This document shows positions 1-9,616 of a DNA stretch of 64,000 bases, one piece after another. Within the stretch, counting starts at the first letter, position 1. The number at the start of each line of letters is the position of its first letter. Origin of the DNA: Candidatus Villigracilis vicinus (lineage in GTDB: Bacteria; Chloroflexota; Anaerolineae; Anaerolineales; Villigracilaceae). The DNA lies in assembly GCA_016721315.1 (NCBI GenBank), contig JADKIL010000001.1:434001-498000 (forward strand), read 5' to 3'. Under the pieces are notes generated by a model. The model had not been told where the DNA came from, did no database searches, and was given only the letters and a program-made list of their open reading frames with translations. The translations under genes were made by a program, and so were the position numbers.

Positions 1-102
1 CTCCGCCAGCATTTGCAGGATAACGCCATCCTTGTGCCAATTATTACTCGTGTTCTTAAACACGTTAAGCGAGCCGCATTTCGAGCATTTTCGTTCTTGC
101 AT
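1..102 (-). CDS. Zinc-ribbon protein, partial (cut by window edge)
   Basis: Only the first 34 codons are inside the window. They read MQERKCSKCGSLNV and so on, so a CxxC knuckle lies at residues 6-9, as in short zinc-ribbon or rubredoxin-like regulatory proteins. A good ribosome site (AAGGAGATTCCC before the ATG on the minus strand) supports the start. The second metal-binding half and any downstream domain lie outside the window, so the function cannot be given. Confidence 0.6.
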   Translation of the reverse strand, partial: MQERKCSKCGSLNVFKNTSNNWHKDGVILQMLAE

Positions 103-397
103 GGGAATCTCCTTCATACACATAAACGTACCCGCCTTGCCATTTAAGACAGACGCGGTTGAATAATGGGTTTTCTGGAAGGTATCTTGTTATGAGGCAC
201 AAGCCATGCACTAATTTCCCCGTTTACCATCTAGTAGCCTAATTTCATTGTACTCCCTTCTACGAATAAAGCTATGCAGGCAATCGGAATAAATTTTAAA
301 AAGCATCGTCATTGTCCGTACCGTGCAGCAGTTACGTGTATGGGGAGGGCGCTCTTCCAGCACTTGCTCTGCGTTCGGTGCAGAAAATGGTTCGGCA

Positions 398-424
398 CGC
401 AATGACGGAATTCTAATTATTTTC
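398..424 (-). repeat. 27-bp repeat copy, part of a degenerate GTCATTGCG-family element
   Basis: The reverse complement of these 27 bases is identical to 63695-63721 near the other end of the window. The copy runs into a degenerate version of the GTCATTGCG...GAAGAGCGCCCTCC element that extends to about 300. The 83-codon open frame over it (211-462, minus) is therefore not considered a gene. The rest of 103-460 shows nothing else I can support. Confidence 0.75.
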
Positions 425-460
425 AACAGCTCACATAGATACTTTTCTTTGAAAGAATAC

Positions 461-498
461 AAAACGGTCGCGTTGATATGAAACCCGCGACCGTTTTT
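461..498. terminator. Intrinsic terminator-like hairpin
   Basis: AAAACGGTCGCG pairs with CGCGACCGTTTT around a 13-base loop. It is flanked by an A-run on the left and T-run on the right, so it could work in both directions. It may end the minus-strand helicase transcript or an unseen gene to the left. Confidence 0.6.
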
Positions 499-515
499 GT
501 TCTGTATAGAACCTG

Positions 516-621
516 TCTCAAAAATGTCATCCTGAGCGGTAGCGAAGGATCTCTACCCCCAATGTAAGAGACCCTTCGGTCGCAAAAAACGCTCCCTCAG
601 GGTGACAAGGTATTTTTGAGA
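516..621. repeat. Imperfect palindromic interspersed repeat (MITE-like)
   Basis: The ends are inverted copies (TCTCAAAAAT ... ATTTTTGAGA). Inside are inverted arms GTCATCCTGAGCG and CCCTCAGGGTGAC and a central arm with GAAGGATCT and GACCCTTCGGTCGC. This is the widespread GTCATCCTGAGCG type of non-coding repeat. It has no coding potential and sits just beyond the 3' end of the helicase gene. Confidence 0.7.
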
Positions 622-636
622 TAACTTGTAGTAATT

Positions 637-2996
637 CTATTGTTCCCACCACCCTAATAATTCCTGAAATGCCAAACTCGGCGTCGCATCGCCCTGCCTG
701 CCTGAATTCCAGGTCACGATCAGATCACGTTTCGCGCGGGTGATGCCCACGTATAACAGGCGCAATCTCTCTTTGACGTAATCCAAGCGCGAGCGCATCG
801 TGGCTGCGCCTTCTTCGTACCAATCATATTCACCCGTCGACTCAAGCGCGGTCAACTGCGCCAGTGACTCAGCCGCCAAATCCAAGCCGCCGCGGATAAA
901 CCACTTTTCCGAAATAAAACGATCATTCGGCATGTTCGCAGGGAAGTCATAATTATTGACCGACATCATATACACGCGGTCCCACTCCATGCCCTTCGCC
1001 TTGTGCATCGTCGTCACCACCACCCGTCCGCGATGGCGCTCGGGGTCAAAGCCCGCATCATCCGACGAGAACCCGATGAAGCGCCGTTCATTCTTCGCGA
1101 TCACCGCCAGCTCCGCCGTCAACTCGGGCAAACGCCAATCCGTGTGATCGTCCGCCGCGCTGCGCAGCACCAACGCCAGCTTATTCGCCAACGCCAGGTC
1201 CGACACATCGCTGAACACATCCTGCGCCAGCGTCAACACCAATTGATCGATGGGCAGCGAAACCGCATTCAACCAACGCTGAACGTTGACTCGGAATTGC
1301 GTCAACTCTTCGATGACTTGCTCCGGTTCAGACTCACTCAAGCCTGCCAGCCAGTCCCTCTCCCCAGCCCCTCTCCCTGAGGGAGAGGGGTAAGGGGTGA
1401 GGGGTGCGATAAAGTTTTCCACATTAACCATGCGGCGGAGAAGATTTGATGTCGTTGCGAGGAGCGAACTTTGCGATATCATCCCTGTAGGGGACGAAGC
1501 AATCTCCCCGTCATCCATTTCCCGATTCCCGACTCCCTTCTCTCTCCAATCCCTTCTCCACACCTCATACGCTTTCCCCAACTTCCGCGCAGACCCCGGC
1601 TCGGATAGATACGACAGCAAATAGCTCAACGCTCCCGCCGCCGCGCGCGTCTCCGACGTGGACGAGATCAACTCGATCGGCTCGATCCCACGCTGACGCA
1701 ACGCATTGACCATCTCCACGCCGCGTTGGTTGCGTGGCACCAGCACCGCAATCGTCGGCTGTTCTTCAATGGGAGACTCGGCGAATGAATCGACAAATCC
1801 CTTAATAGACTTCGCCACCGCTTCAAGTTCCTGCTCCGGCGTGTACTTCGTCGAAATAAATTTAATCCCTTCCGGGTTATCGGGCGGATTTTGCTGTGGG
1901 TCATTTTCTGGCACCGGCACAATATACGGCACAGACAACGCCGTGCGCACATTCGGGTCGGGATGCGAGTTCATCACCCAATCGATCAAATGATTCGCCA
2001 ACGCCAACACCGAAGGCTGCGACCGCCCCGACTCGGGCATGTCCACGCTCGGGTTTTCGCGGATGAAGGCACGCAAGAGTTCAGGCGATGCCGTCGTAAA
2101 TGTTTCAAAGATAGCTTGGTTCGGGTCACCCACGCGCACCCAATTGCCCTCACCCCTAACCCCTCTCCCAAAAGCGGGAGAGGGGGACTGTCGCCAGATA
2201 ACAAACTTAAAATTCTTTCCTGTGTCTGACTCGAATCCTGCGCCTCATCTTCCAAAATAAATGGATAGCGATATTGCAAACGCTCGCGGAATTCATCGTC
2301 GCTTTCGAGCAAGGTCAGCGCCAAGCGGATGAGATCATCAAAGTCCACGGCGCCGCGATAGGCGAGGGCACGTTGATAGTCCGCGTAGATGCTGTAGCCA
2401 AGCTCCGCCAAAGGCAACGGCGCGAACGAAGCATCGAGTTGTTGACGCAGCTTTTCCGGAGTCAAGAGGCGGTCTTTGGACGAACGGATAAAGGCGAGGG
2501 CGATGGAGTCCAATAGATCAGGCAATTGCTGACGTTTGACCCAATCCCGCTTGGAGTTATCCAGCGCCGGGTCGAGATAGTCATCCAACGAATGACTCGC
2601 CAGCCAGGCATTGACCGCCTCACGGCGAATGAAACCCGCCTCACGTTCGTCAATGATGCTGAAGCGTTCATCCAAGCCCACGCTGGTTGGTTTCTCGCGG
2701 ACAATGTCATGCGCAAGCCCATGCAGGGTGCGCACGCGATATTTGTATAAAACTTGAATGGGGTTATCGAAGAAGCGTTTGATGCGCGTCTCGAAATTAT
2801 CCACCGCCGAGTTGACGAGCGTAACGATGAGCACTTCCTGATCGTCGCCGAGCCGCCCTTCTTGAATGAGCTTTGCCGCGAGGGCTGAGAGAATGTGCGT
2901 CTTGCCCGCGCCGGGCACGGCGGCAATGCCCAACCTCCCGCCGTTATAGCGGAGGATCTGTTGTTGAGAGGGGCGAGGGGTGAAGGTGGGTGTCAA
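637..2996 (-). CDS. UvrD/PcrA-family DNA helicase, frameshifted, with three repeat-derived insertions
   Basis: Two overlapping reading frames make one superfamily 1 helicase. The first (1986-2996) has the Q-motif region, Walker A (AVPGAGKTH, about residue 30) and a DEAQD Walker B. The second (637-2139) continues at RVGDPNQAIF (motif III) and holds the C-terminal motifs VVTTMHKAKGMEWDRVY and RLLYVGITRAKRDL. The frame breaks inside a G/C-rich palindromic repeat at 2147-2191. One extra G there would give LLSG-(repeat peptide)-GNWVRVGDPNQAI. Two other repeats (1355-1404 and 1451-1535) are read in frame. The family unwinds DNA with ATP in repair or recombination. Whether this copy is functional depends on whether the 1-base shift is real. 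Confidence 0.8.
1355..1404. repeat. Second copy of the CCCTCTCC palindromic repeat, in frame
   Basis: CCCCTCTCCCTGAGGGAGAGGGG is a near-perfect hairpin. Read on the minus strand it adds about 17 residues (APLTPYPSPSGRGAGERD) to the helicase without breaking the frame. Confidence 0.75.
1451..1535. repeat. GTCGTTGCGAGGAGCGAA...GACGAAGCAATCTCC repeat, in frame
   Basis: This belongs to the same family as the elements at 62378-62497 and 63713-63803 (GTCATTGCGAG...GAAGCAATC). On the minus strand it is read as DGEIASSPTGMISQSSLLATTS within the helicase. Confidence 0.65.
2147..2191. repeat. Palindromic repeat CCCTCACCCC...GGGAGAGGGG inside the helicase gene
   Basis: The sequence CCCCTCTCCC...GGGAGAGGGG forms a hairpin of a very common interspersed type. 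It splits the helicase between its Walker B segment and the GDPNQAI motif, and the frame changes within or next to it. Confidence 0.75.
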
Positions 2997-3004
2997 GGGT
3001 TATT

Positions 3005-3216
3005 CCGCTTTAGCGGGGTTCGAGATAGCGCGGGGTTATCCCGCGCGTAGTCAGATGTGGATGCTGCAAATAGGTAGAAAAAGCCTTCGGTAGAGTCGCT
3101 CCACGTTTTGGCATTCTCCTGTTTCAGTCGATTGATTTTACCCTGCGAACCCGTTTCGGCGGGCTAGGCGGCTTTAGCCGCCTTTGTAGGCATAGCCGTG
3201 GGGTTTATCCCACGGC
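3005..3216. repeat. Array of REP-like hairpins beside the transposase
   Basis: At least four short perfect hairpins with TTTA- or TTAT-containing loops lie in about 210 bp: CCGC-TTTA-GCGG (3005-3016), GCGCGGG-GTTAT-CCCGCGC (3028-3046), GGCGGC-TTTA-GCCGCC (3067-... at 3167-3182) and GCCGTGGG-GTTTAT-CCCACGGC (3195-3216). Such hairpins next to an IS200-like single-strand transposase are its usual recognition substrates. Confidence 0.65.
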
Positions 3217-3251
3217 GGATAATATTGCGCAACGCGATCTACCCAAGTAAT

Positions 3252-3662
3252 TTACGTTTCGTCCACTCTCTCCATCGCCGCGATCAACGTCCCATCTGCA
3301 TGATGTTGTTTTTGGTTATGAATATATCGTACCACTGCGGGAAGATTTTTCTCGCCGAAAGAAAGCACTCCATATTCATCCTGCCAATAAAATTCAAAAT
3401 CAGGTTTGATAACGTGGTTAACGAAATGCGAGCTATTCCCTTTCACGTCACCAATGAATTTTGCAGGCGCGATCTTGGGTGGAACTGAAGCTGCAAGATG
3501 CATGTGGTCTTCCATTCCGCCGATGGCATAGACAAACCCACCGAACTCCTTGACCTTTGCGGCAATGACGCGATGGATTTCAGGTTCAATGGCGGACTCG
3601 ATCAAAGGCAAACGTTGTTTTGTGCCCCAAATGAAATGATAGTACAACTTCGAATAGGGCAT
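3252..3662 (-). CDS. IS200/IS605-like (REP-associated) tyrosine transposase
   Basis: The 136-residue protein has the Y1 HUH transposase layout. It starts YSKLYYHFIWGTKQR, has the metal-binding HUH motif HMHL at about residues 53-56 (GGMEDHMHLAASV), and ends with the catalytic tyrosine in VVRYIHNQKQHH at about residue 112. Proteins of this group nick single-stranded DNA at hairpins. The gene stands alone without TnpB and has a hairpin array on its 3' side, which fits a domesticated RAYT better than a full IS. No clear terminal ends of an element were identified. Confidence 0.85.
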   Translation of the reverse strand: MPYSKLYYHFIWGTKQRLPLIESAIEPEIHRVIAAKVKEFGGFVYAIGGMEDHMHLAASVPPKIAPAKFIGDVKGNSSHFVNHVIKPDFEFYWQDEYGVLSFGEKNLPAVVRYIHNQKQHHADGTLIAAMERVDET

Positions 3663-3669
3663 GGATTAT

Positions 3670-4689
3670 CTATGGTTTTTTCACGAACATCAGTAATGTG
3701 GATGGGAATTTATCAGTCACAAGCAAAAAGCCCTGGTCATTCAGCAATACCAAGCCTTCGAGGTTGCGGGCGGTATCGCCGTCGAGCGTCAATTGGATGG
3801 GAGCTGCATCTGCAAATGTGATGCCATTTGGGGAATAGGTCATTTCAACGAGACGTTCCACCTGATCTTGCTGGGCGTGAGTTGGACCTTCACCATATTT
3901 CTCGACAAGCGGATCTGTTTTGGGTGTCAGGTCTGTGTCACCGGGGAAGAAGTAGTTGATGACCCAGAAGGTGTTTCCATCCGCGGCGGCGTCAGTCAAT
4001 CGATATTCGATATTCGGAAGAGAGACTGTGCCGGTTGGTTTTAATTCAAAATCGAAGGCGTGGGCAACCGGGGTCGAGTTCAGGGTTGTACCGTTGATCT
4101 CGAAAAGGGTCAGCACCGAATCGCCCATGATGAGGACGGCTTCATCAGTGTGATTGTCTGACGGGAACGCCGTTGGAATTTCAACGACGTTGGATGTATC
4201 CAGTGTGATCTTGCTTTCATCTGCAGAGATTTCACCTGCGACGATATACCCGTGCATATCCGTCCCTTCGCCTGCTTCAATGGTCAGGAAAACCTGGTCT
4301 CCGTGGAAAGCAATGGATTCGTAGCCCTGAAAATTCGGTATGGAATCTTTTAACCCCGGAGCGCTTAGTACAATGGCGACAGGTGTGAGCGGAGTCTGAC
4401 CGTCTATTGCGGTGAGAATATCAGCTTTGGGGAGGGCGAATAAAGCGCCATCCCCTTCACCGAAGCGTTCAGGATATTGCGGCAGGAGGATGAGAGTCTC
4501 GCCATGCCATCCCAAGCCGGAGAGTTCTGCTTCTGGAACTGCAATGGGACCTGTCAATTCGAGAATGGTCACGGGTTGTTCTGTGGCGGTTGCGGGGGCA
4601 ACGGGGTTTCGCAAATAAAATAACCCTGCCAGCACGATCAATAGGGTGAGTAGTAAGATGGGCAGCCAATGTCTATTTTTTGATTCCAT
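3670..4689 (-). CDS. Membrane-anchored esterase-like/phytase-like propeller protein
   Basis: The 339-residue protein starts with a signal anchor (WLPILLLTLLIVLAGLFYL, residues 8-26), followed by a long extracytoplasmic part. Phrases such as LSGLGWHGETLILLPQYPERF, GYESIAFHGDQVFLTIEAG and ARNLEGLVLLNDQGFLLVTDKF fit the esterase-like-activity-of-phytase or SdiA-regulated type beta-propellers. No catalytic residues could be assigned. It is the last gene of a minus-strand run from 9535, 9 bp behind the preceding membrane-protein gene. Confidence 0.55.
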   Translation of the reverse strand: MESKNRHWLPILLLTLLIVLAGLFYLRNPVAPATATEQPVTILELTGPIAVPEAELSGLGWHGETLILLPQYPERFGEGDGALFALPKADILTAIDGQTPLTPVAIVLSAPGLKDSIPNFQGYESIAFHGDQVFLTIEAGEGTDMHGYIVAGEISADESKITLDTSNVVEIPTAFPSDNHTDEAVLIMGDSVLTLFEINGTTLNSTPVAHAFDFELKPTGTVSLPNIEYRLTDAAADGNTFWVINYFFPGDTDLTPKTDPLVEKYGEGPTHAQQDQVERLVEMTYSPNGITFADAAPIQLTLDGDTARNLEGLVLLNDQGFLLVTDKFPSTLLMFVKKP

Positions 4690-4698
4690 GATGTTCTC

Positions 4699-5879
4699 CT
4701 ACATTTGTGAGTTATTGAGGATGCCTCGTCTGTGAAGGAAGTAACCGATAAATATGAACCCGGCAAGTTCGAGGATGCGGTACAGTGTGTGGATGTTGAG
4801 TTGTAGTGCAAAACCGCCGTAAAAGTTGCGGTAGGTTTGAATGTCCCAATCGGGGAAGTACATCCACAGGCGGTTGAAAATGAAGAGACAGGCGAGAACG
4901 ATGATCAGCTTTTGATTTGTAACCTTGTTTTCGAGGGTGCCAAGCAGCATAACCTGCGGCAGGAAAAGAAATGTGGCGAAGCGGTTGTAATCGGTCCCGC
5001 CAAAAAAAGATAATAACAGTACAAGGATGGTATAGCCAGCCAGATACCACCGCTGACTTTCAGGCAATTCTTGTACAGCAAACCTGACTTCTTTGGGGCT
5101 TACCAACAGGAATAATGGCAGGAAATATGCGAGGATGGAAAAAATGAAATTGACCGGGAAACTGGGAATGAATGGCAGGACAATGGCATAAAGCAGACCG
5201 TTCGCACTTAAGTCAATGAGCTGATAACTTTCAGTGACGGGAATCCATATGCGCGGCAGGATCATGGCAAGCAGGATGAGTACAAGAGAGATGATGCCCT
5301 GCTGGATGATTATAGAGCGTTCCACTTTTTCACGGGTGAGCATGAAAATATAGGCGAAGATCGGAATGAGCGTGAACTCTCTCAGCATAGAGCCGATGAG
5401 GGTTAGCAGAAGCAGGGGCAGGAATTTTCGCTTGAGCGCAAAGTATGTTTGCAAAGAATAAGCGCATATGCAAGGTGGTCTGGGCGGAAGGGGTCAAAGA
5501 TAAGGAACTTGACATTAAAGAGGGAGAATGCCGTAACGAGTAAAGCAATCCATGCGCCGCGGCTGGATCTGCCCAGCCAGCGTACAAATAGAAAAATACC
5601 CGTCAGTTGGGTAAAGGCGCCAATATAGGCAATGAGTTTAAATCCGCTTTCGATGGAAAGACCGGTTCGAGACAACAGATTTACGAGTCCTGGTATCAAG
5701 AAGCGGTATGCGAATGGGCTGGCAAGCGGTTCAGCGTTGAGCCCATCCTTTGCCATGGAGATGTAATAGACAAAATCCCAGACGTTGCGGGTGGTATCCA
5801 GTGAGTTGGTGAGCAGATCCAACAACAGGATGACGGCGATGGAAACAAGGCTGACTGTGATGATCTCTTTTCGGTTCAT
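4699..5879 (-). CDS. Polytopic membrane protein, split by one frameshift
   Basis: Two frames (5403-5879 and 4699-5454) join into one hydrophobic protein of about 393 residues with roughly ten membrane segments. The junction is HLAYALIL followed by QTYFALKRKFLP. One extra T in the TTT run near 5452 (minus strand) would restore ILLQTYFALK. The upstream start overlaps the end of the neighbouring GT-C-like gene by ATGA, so the two are translationally coupled. The pattern suggests a lipid-linked sugar or glycan membrane enzyme, but no family signature was recognised. Confidence 0.6.
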
Positions 5880-7444
5880 GGTGTTTTCGGCTCGCGGGTA
5901 AAGATGAGAACTTCATTGGTTTGATAAACCGGCTGATATTCGGCATGGGTGGAAAGCTCGGTAATGAGCGCGTCGCCTCGCAGAAGCGGACTGGTGACAC
6001 GGCACGATTGTTTGAGCGTAGACTGCCTGGCGATATAGATATATTCGAACTCGGTCTGATGCAGCCGGGTATTTTCTTCAATGCACTCCAGCGGGCTTTC
6101 AGAGTTGAGACAGGCTTGCAGGTCACGTTGTTGTTCAAGTGCCGTATTGAAGCCTGGCAGCCATTCTCTTCCTTGCACGGTGGTGGGGCTGATGCGCCCC
6201 GTCAATGCAGGGAACCATTCGGAGATGCCATCACAAAAGGTGTCGGTTTCGCCGGTGAGCACAAGGATGCGGCTATCGGCGGGCAGGTTGGTGTGGACCC
6301 AGTCGAAGGCGGTGCGATTCGCTTCGGAAACAGCGTTGCCTGCAAATTGAACATTGAGAAATGCAGCGCTTCCGAAAAGATACAAGACAAGATATATGAG
6401 CACAATCTGGGCGGGTCTGTTTTTGAGGAAAGGTTGATTGGATAGCGCCGGGAGGATCAACTCTACAAGTATGAATCCGGTAAGCATGGCAAGTGCAATC
6501 GTAGCATAGACAGGTGCGCTGCGTGGTTCCGTCAAATACGGCAGGATATACAGAATGGGGAGCAGGTACTGTTTCTTTACGATGGAAAAAACCCAGCCGA
6601 TGAGTCCCAGTACGGCGATAAGGGTCATTTGTGGTTCGTCTGTTAGTGGAAGGAAGAAGGGAAGGAACAAGGCAACAGCGGAGTGAAAGCCCGTTTGGCT
6701 GGCTGTCAGGTAGGGGGTGAGCCCGAAGCGCAGCAGGATGGGCAGCCACCACATCGAAGTGAGGAGCAGCGTCCCGGCAGCGATGAGGAGTGTGTGCTTC
6801 CATCCCAATTTTGAGCGCCCGTGGAAAAGGAAGAAGATAAGACTGATTCCTGCGGTATGAACTGCGGCTTCAGGGTGACTGAGAACGGTTAACGAACTGA
6901 ATAAGATCGCGAATGGGAGGTATTTTTTTTCCTGCGTTTTATACAGACGCAGAATACTAGCGATGGCAAGTAAAAGGAAAACCAGCCCCAGGCTGCGCGT
7001 CAGCCCGCCGCCCATGTTTGCCCAACTGCTGGCGCGCGGAGTAAAGGCATAAATGAACGTTGCAAGCCCGGCTGTAAAATTCGATTCAAAGATGGAACGT
7101 GCCAGCCAATAAAATGCGGGGATGGCAATGATGGTCACGATGGCGGGCTGCCATTGCAAAATGGAAACGAGGTCGATGCCAAAGGCATGCGAAAGCCAAC
7201 TGCCAATATAGAAGCCGAGAGGCGGATAGGCAAATGGCAGGGTAAGCCCATTAAATTGGAAGGATGCCGGCAAAATGAAATTATTGTTTTTCAGCGCATC
7301 CATCATGATGAGGAACATGCCGCCATCGTTGAGTGGGAACCCGGCTGTGAGCGGCGCAAAGAGACGCACCCAGCCGCCAAGGAGGATGGCGGCTGCCAGA
7401 AAAAGGATTCCGATATCTTCTTGTGTGATGGGGTTTCGTTTCAT
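5876..7444 (-). CDS. GT-C-like polytopic membrane glycosyltransferase candidate
   Basis: The 522-residue protein has about 11-12 membrane segments and an early acidic loop (GFPLNDGGMFLIMMDAL, about residues 35-52) like the first-loop acidic motif of GT-C enzymes. A second loop has TPRASSWANMGGGLTRSLG, and a C-terminal soluble part follows (NRTAFDWVHTNLPADSRILVLTGETDTF) as in PMT-like proteins. Its start overlaps the helicase-like gene upstream and its end overlaps the next membrane gene, both by four bases. The substrate cannot be given. Confidence 0.6.
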   Translation of the reverse strand: MKRNPITQEDIGILFLAAAILLGGWVRLFAPLTAGFPLNDGGMFLIMMDALKNNNFILPASFQFNGLTLPFAYPPLGFYIGSWLSHAFGIDLVSILQWQPAIVTIIAIPAFYWLARSIFESNFTAGLATFIYAFTPRASSWANMGGGLTRSLGLVFLLLAIASILRLYKTQEKKYLPFAILFSSLTVLSHPEAAVHTAGISLIFFLFHGRSKLGWKHTLLIAAGTLLLTSMWWLPILLRFGLTPYLTASQTGFHSAVALFLPFFLPLTDEPQMTLIAVLGLIGWVFSIVKKQYLLPILYILPYLTEPRSAPVYATIALAMLTGFILVELILPALSNQPFLKNRPAQIVLIYLVLYLFGSAAFLNVQFAGNAVSEANRTAFDWVHTNLPADSRILVLTGETDTFCDGISEWFPALTGRISPTTVQGREWLPGFNTALEQQRDLQACLNSESPLECIEENTRLHQTEFEYIYIARQSTLKQSCRVTSPLLRGDALITELSTHAEYQPVYQTNEVLIFTREPKTP

Positions 7445-9535
7445 TCAGATTCAGGAGTTTGGTTTATTAATACTTTTTGGAATGCCCGCAACAGAACTCC
7501 GCGTTGTTCGAAGCCCGCGGCGCCGAGGTCTGAGAGGGTGAGGAATATCTTTTCGCGGCAGCGTGCCAATAGCCCGCCGGTAAGGCGGGTGAGGGTTTCG
7601 ATCTCCATTTCGACTTCGTCCGAATCCAACCAGACGCGCCCTGCGGAGCGTCCCAATAACGTGAAAGCACGTAGGGATGGGTGAGGGGCTGGATGACGCG
7701 TTGCGACCAGCCATCGGAGCCGGGATCGAGCCAGAATTGATAAGTTGCGGGGCGGTTCATCATCAGGAAGGTATATGGGGGCGACCAATACGGCATTCTT
7801 GTCTTCACTGCGCCACGACTCAAGATACTGTGCGGCGATGACCCCATCCTGGAGCATGGTGATGTATTCCATGCCGAGGTCGAGATTGGACTGGTCTTTG
7901 ATGGGGTCCATGGCATTCCTGAATTTCTTGATCGATTCGATCAAACTTGCCGCAATGCGGACTGCATCAAGATTGGAATGGAAACCAAACTCAGGTTGAG
8001 AAACAACCTCGCCAAACAATCGGCGCAGGAAAAAATCAAGCGGCAGGGAACCGTTGGCACGGTACTCTTCGATCCAATTACGAAGCGTGGTGTAGCGCGC
8101 ACCGAGTGCATAGGTGATGCGTTCCTGGGTGTCAGCATTGATCTCCTCAAAGCTCGAGAGCCGCAGGTCGCGTTGACCGTAAATGATCTCGGTCAACAAT
8201 TGTGCGCGGATCAAGTCGGTGTTTAAGGTGAACATCAGGGCATGCGCCACATCGAATTTCGGCGGGCGGACGTTCCAGTGCGGATGTGCCAGTGCGGAAA
8301 GCGTCAATAAGGATTTGCTGGCGGGTTCGTCTCGCAGCGAGCGTGACGGGCGATTGCTGCGCCAGGGAATTCCGGCGGCTTCCAAACGGTCGGCGATCGA
8401 GAAGCGCAGCGAATCAGACAGGTATGGCGAAAGTACGACGATCTCCGCAGGCGATGTGCCTTGCTCGATCAATGCCTGGATATTTGCAATGAGCACATCC
8501 AACATTTCAGGGTGGAAATGCGTCATGATAAATTCCATCGCAGACTCAGTTCCTGTTGCATCGATCTCCTCCTGTTTGGTGATGGAAGAAATCAGCGCAT
8601 TGGATAGCTGGATGACATTTGCGGATGAGACGAAGGACTCATTCAACTCGATGACCATATCGCAATCGCCGCTCAACCCCAAACCGCTATCCGGGTCGCC
8701 GCCCAGGAATTTTCGATACCCTGCCGCCTGGTCATAAATCAAGAGCGCTGAATCGAGGTTCGGCAGCCAGTCGTGAACGATGACATGCGCACAGGAAATA
8801 TCTTCTTCCACATTGTCATAGATGAGATGGCGATACGTCTGGGTCAGATAGCTGCGTGATTGTGGGTTCTGCCATAAGATATTTTTGAAAATTTCAAGCT
8901 GCAAAGAGAAATCCAGCAGGGTTGTTATCGAGGCAGTATTGCCGAAATAGAGTAGCACATTCCTGTGCATCGGCATATACACGCCTTTGGGCAGGGTCGC
9001 CGAACCAGGCAGAATCCAAGCGGGCGCCGATCTCTGTATGTGGAAACCCGACAATGGCAGCCTTGTTAAGGTTGTCGATGATCTGTGAGTACAGGCGGTT
9101 GCGATTAATAGTGACCGAGTCAAAATACCCCTGTTCCTCGATCATTGGGCGCACCAGATGTGCCATGTAATATTGTGCCGTTTCCAAGGTAAGGAAGATG
9201 GGCGGTTGTTCCGGGCGAGCGAACCCGGCTTCCTCTGCCGCGAATGACCAGAACAGGTCACACATGCGCCGAGCCAAACCACCAATGGTAGCGGGCGTCA
9301 CTTCTCCGCCTGCCATGCGGGTAGGACTCTCAAGCAACTCAAGGTAAGGCTCTTGCAGAGTTCGCTGCGGGGTGAGTAAAAGGATCGAGTCGGCTGGCAC
9401 GCCCTGGTCAAGCAGGAAGCGGATGCGCTCAACTCCGGCAGTGGTTTTGCCGGTGCCCGCCATGCCGGAGACAAAGAGACGAGAGTCAAGCGGCGACTCA
9501 ATGATCTGGCGCTGATTCAGGCTGAGTGAAGTCAT
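7441..9535 (-). CDS. UvrD-like ATPase/helicase, three homopolymer frameshifts
   Basis: The N-terminal frame (8894-9535) has the Q-motif region LNQRQII and Walker A GMAGTGKTT (residues 24-32). The main frame (7441 to about 8925) continues with LLDFSLQLEIFKN through the ATPase core. Three single-base shifts are visible: an extra C near 8923 (DNN/LLDFSL), an extra C near 7757 (EPP/ATYQFWLDPGSDGW) and a missing G near 7653 (APQ/GRVWLDSDEVEM). With them repaired the tail reads RVIQPLTHPYVLSR and LARCREKIFLTLSDLGAAGFEQRG, in a UvrD-type arrangement. All three lie in C or G runs. The gene heads a coupled operon with the two membrane proteins, which is an unusual partner set. Confidence 0.7.
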
Positions 9536-9572
9536 GAAGCGAATGTAAATTATCGCGGGGGTTTTGTCAATG

Positions 9573-9607
9573 AAAAGCCCCCGATCCTTGAAGGGTCAGG
9601 GGCTTTA
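9573..9607. terminator. Intrinsic terminator hairpin
   Basis: AAAAGCCCC and GGGGCTTT pair around a 17-base spacer. A T-rich tail is present in either direction. It lies between the start of the helicase-like gene and the end of the DUF4350-like gene and probably ends the latter. Confidence 0.7.
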
Positions 9608-9616
9608 TTTCTGCAT

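Noticed and set aside
211..462. 83-codon open frame on the minus strand
   Set aside because: It overlaps a degenerate copy of the GTCATTGCG repeat family, has no ribosome site and no family resemblance.
3252..3662. Complete IS200/IS605 element with TnpB
   Set aside because: Only the small transposase is present; no tnpB and no matching left end were seen.
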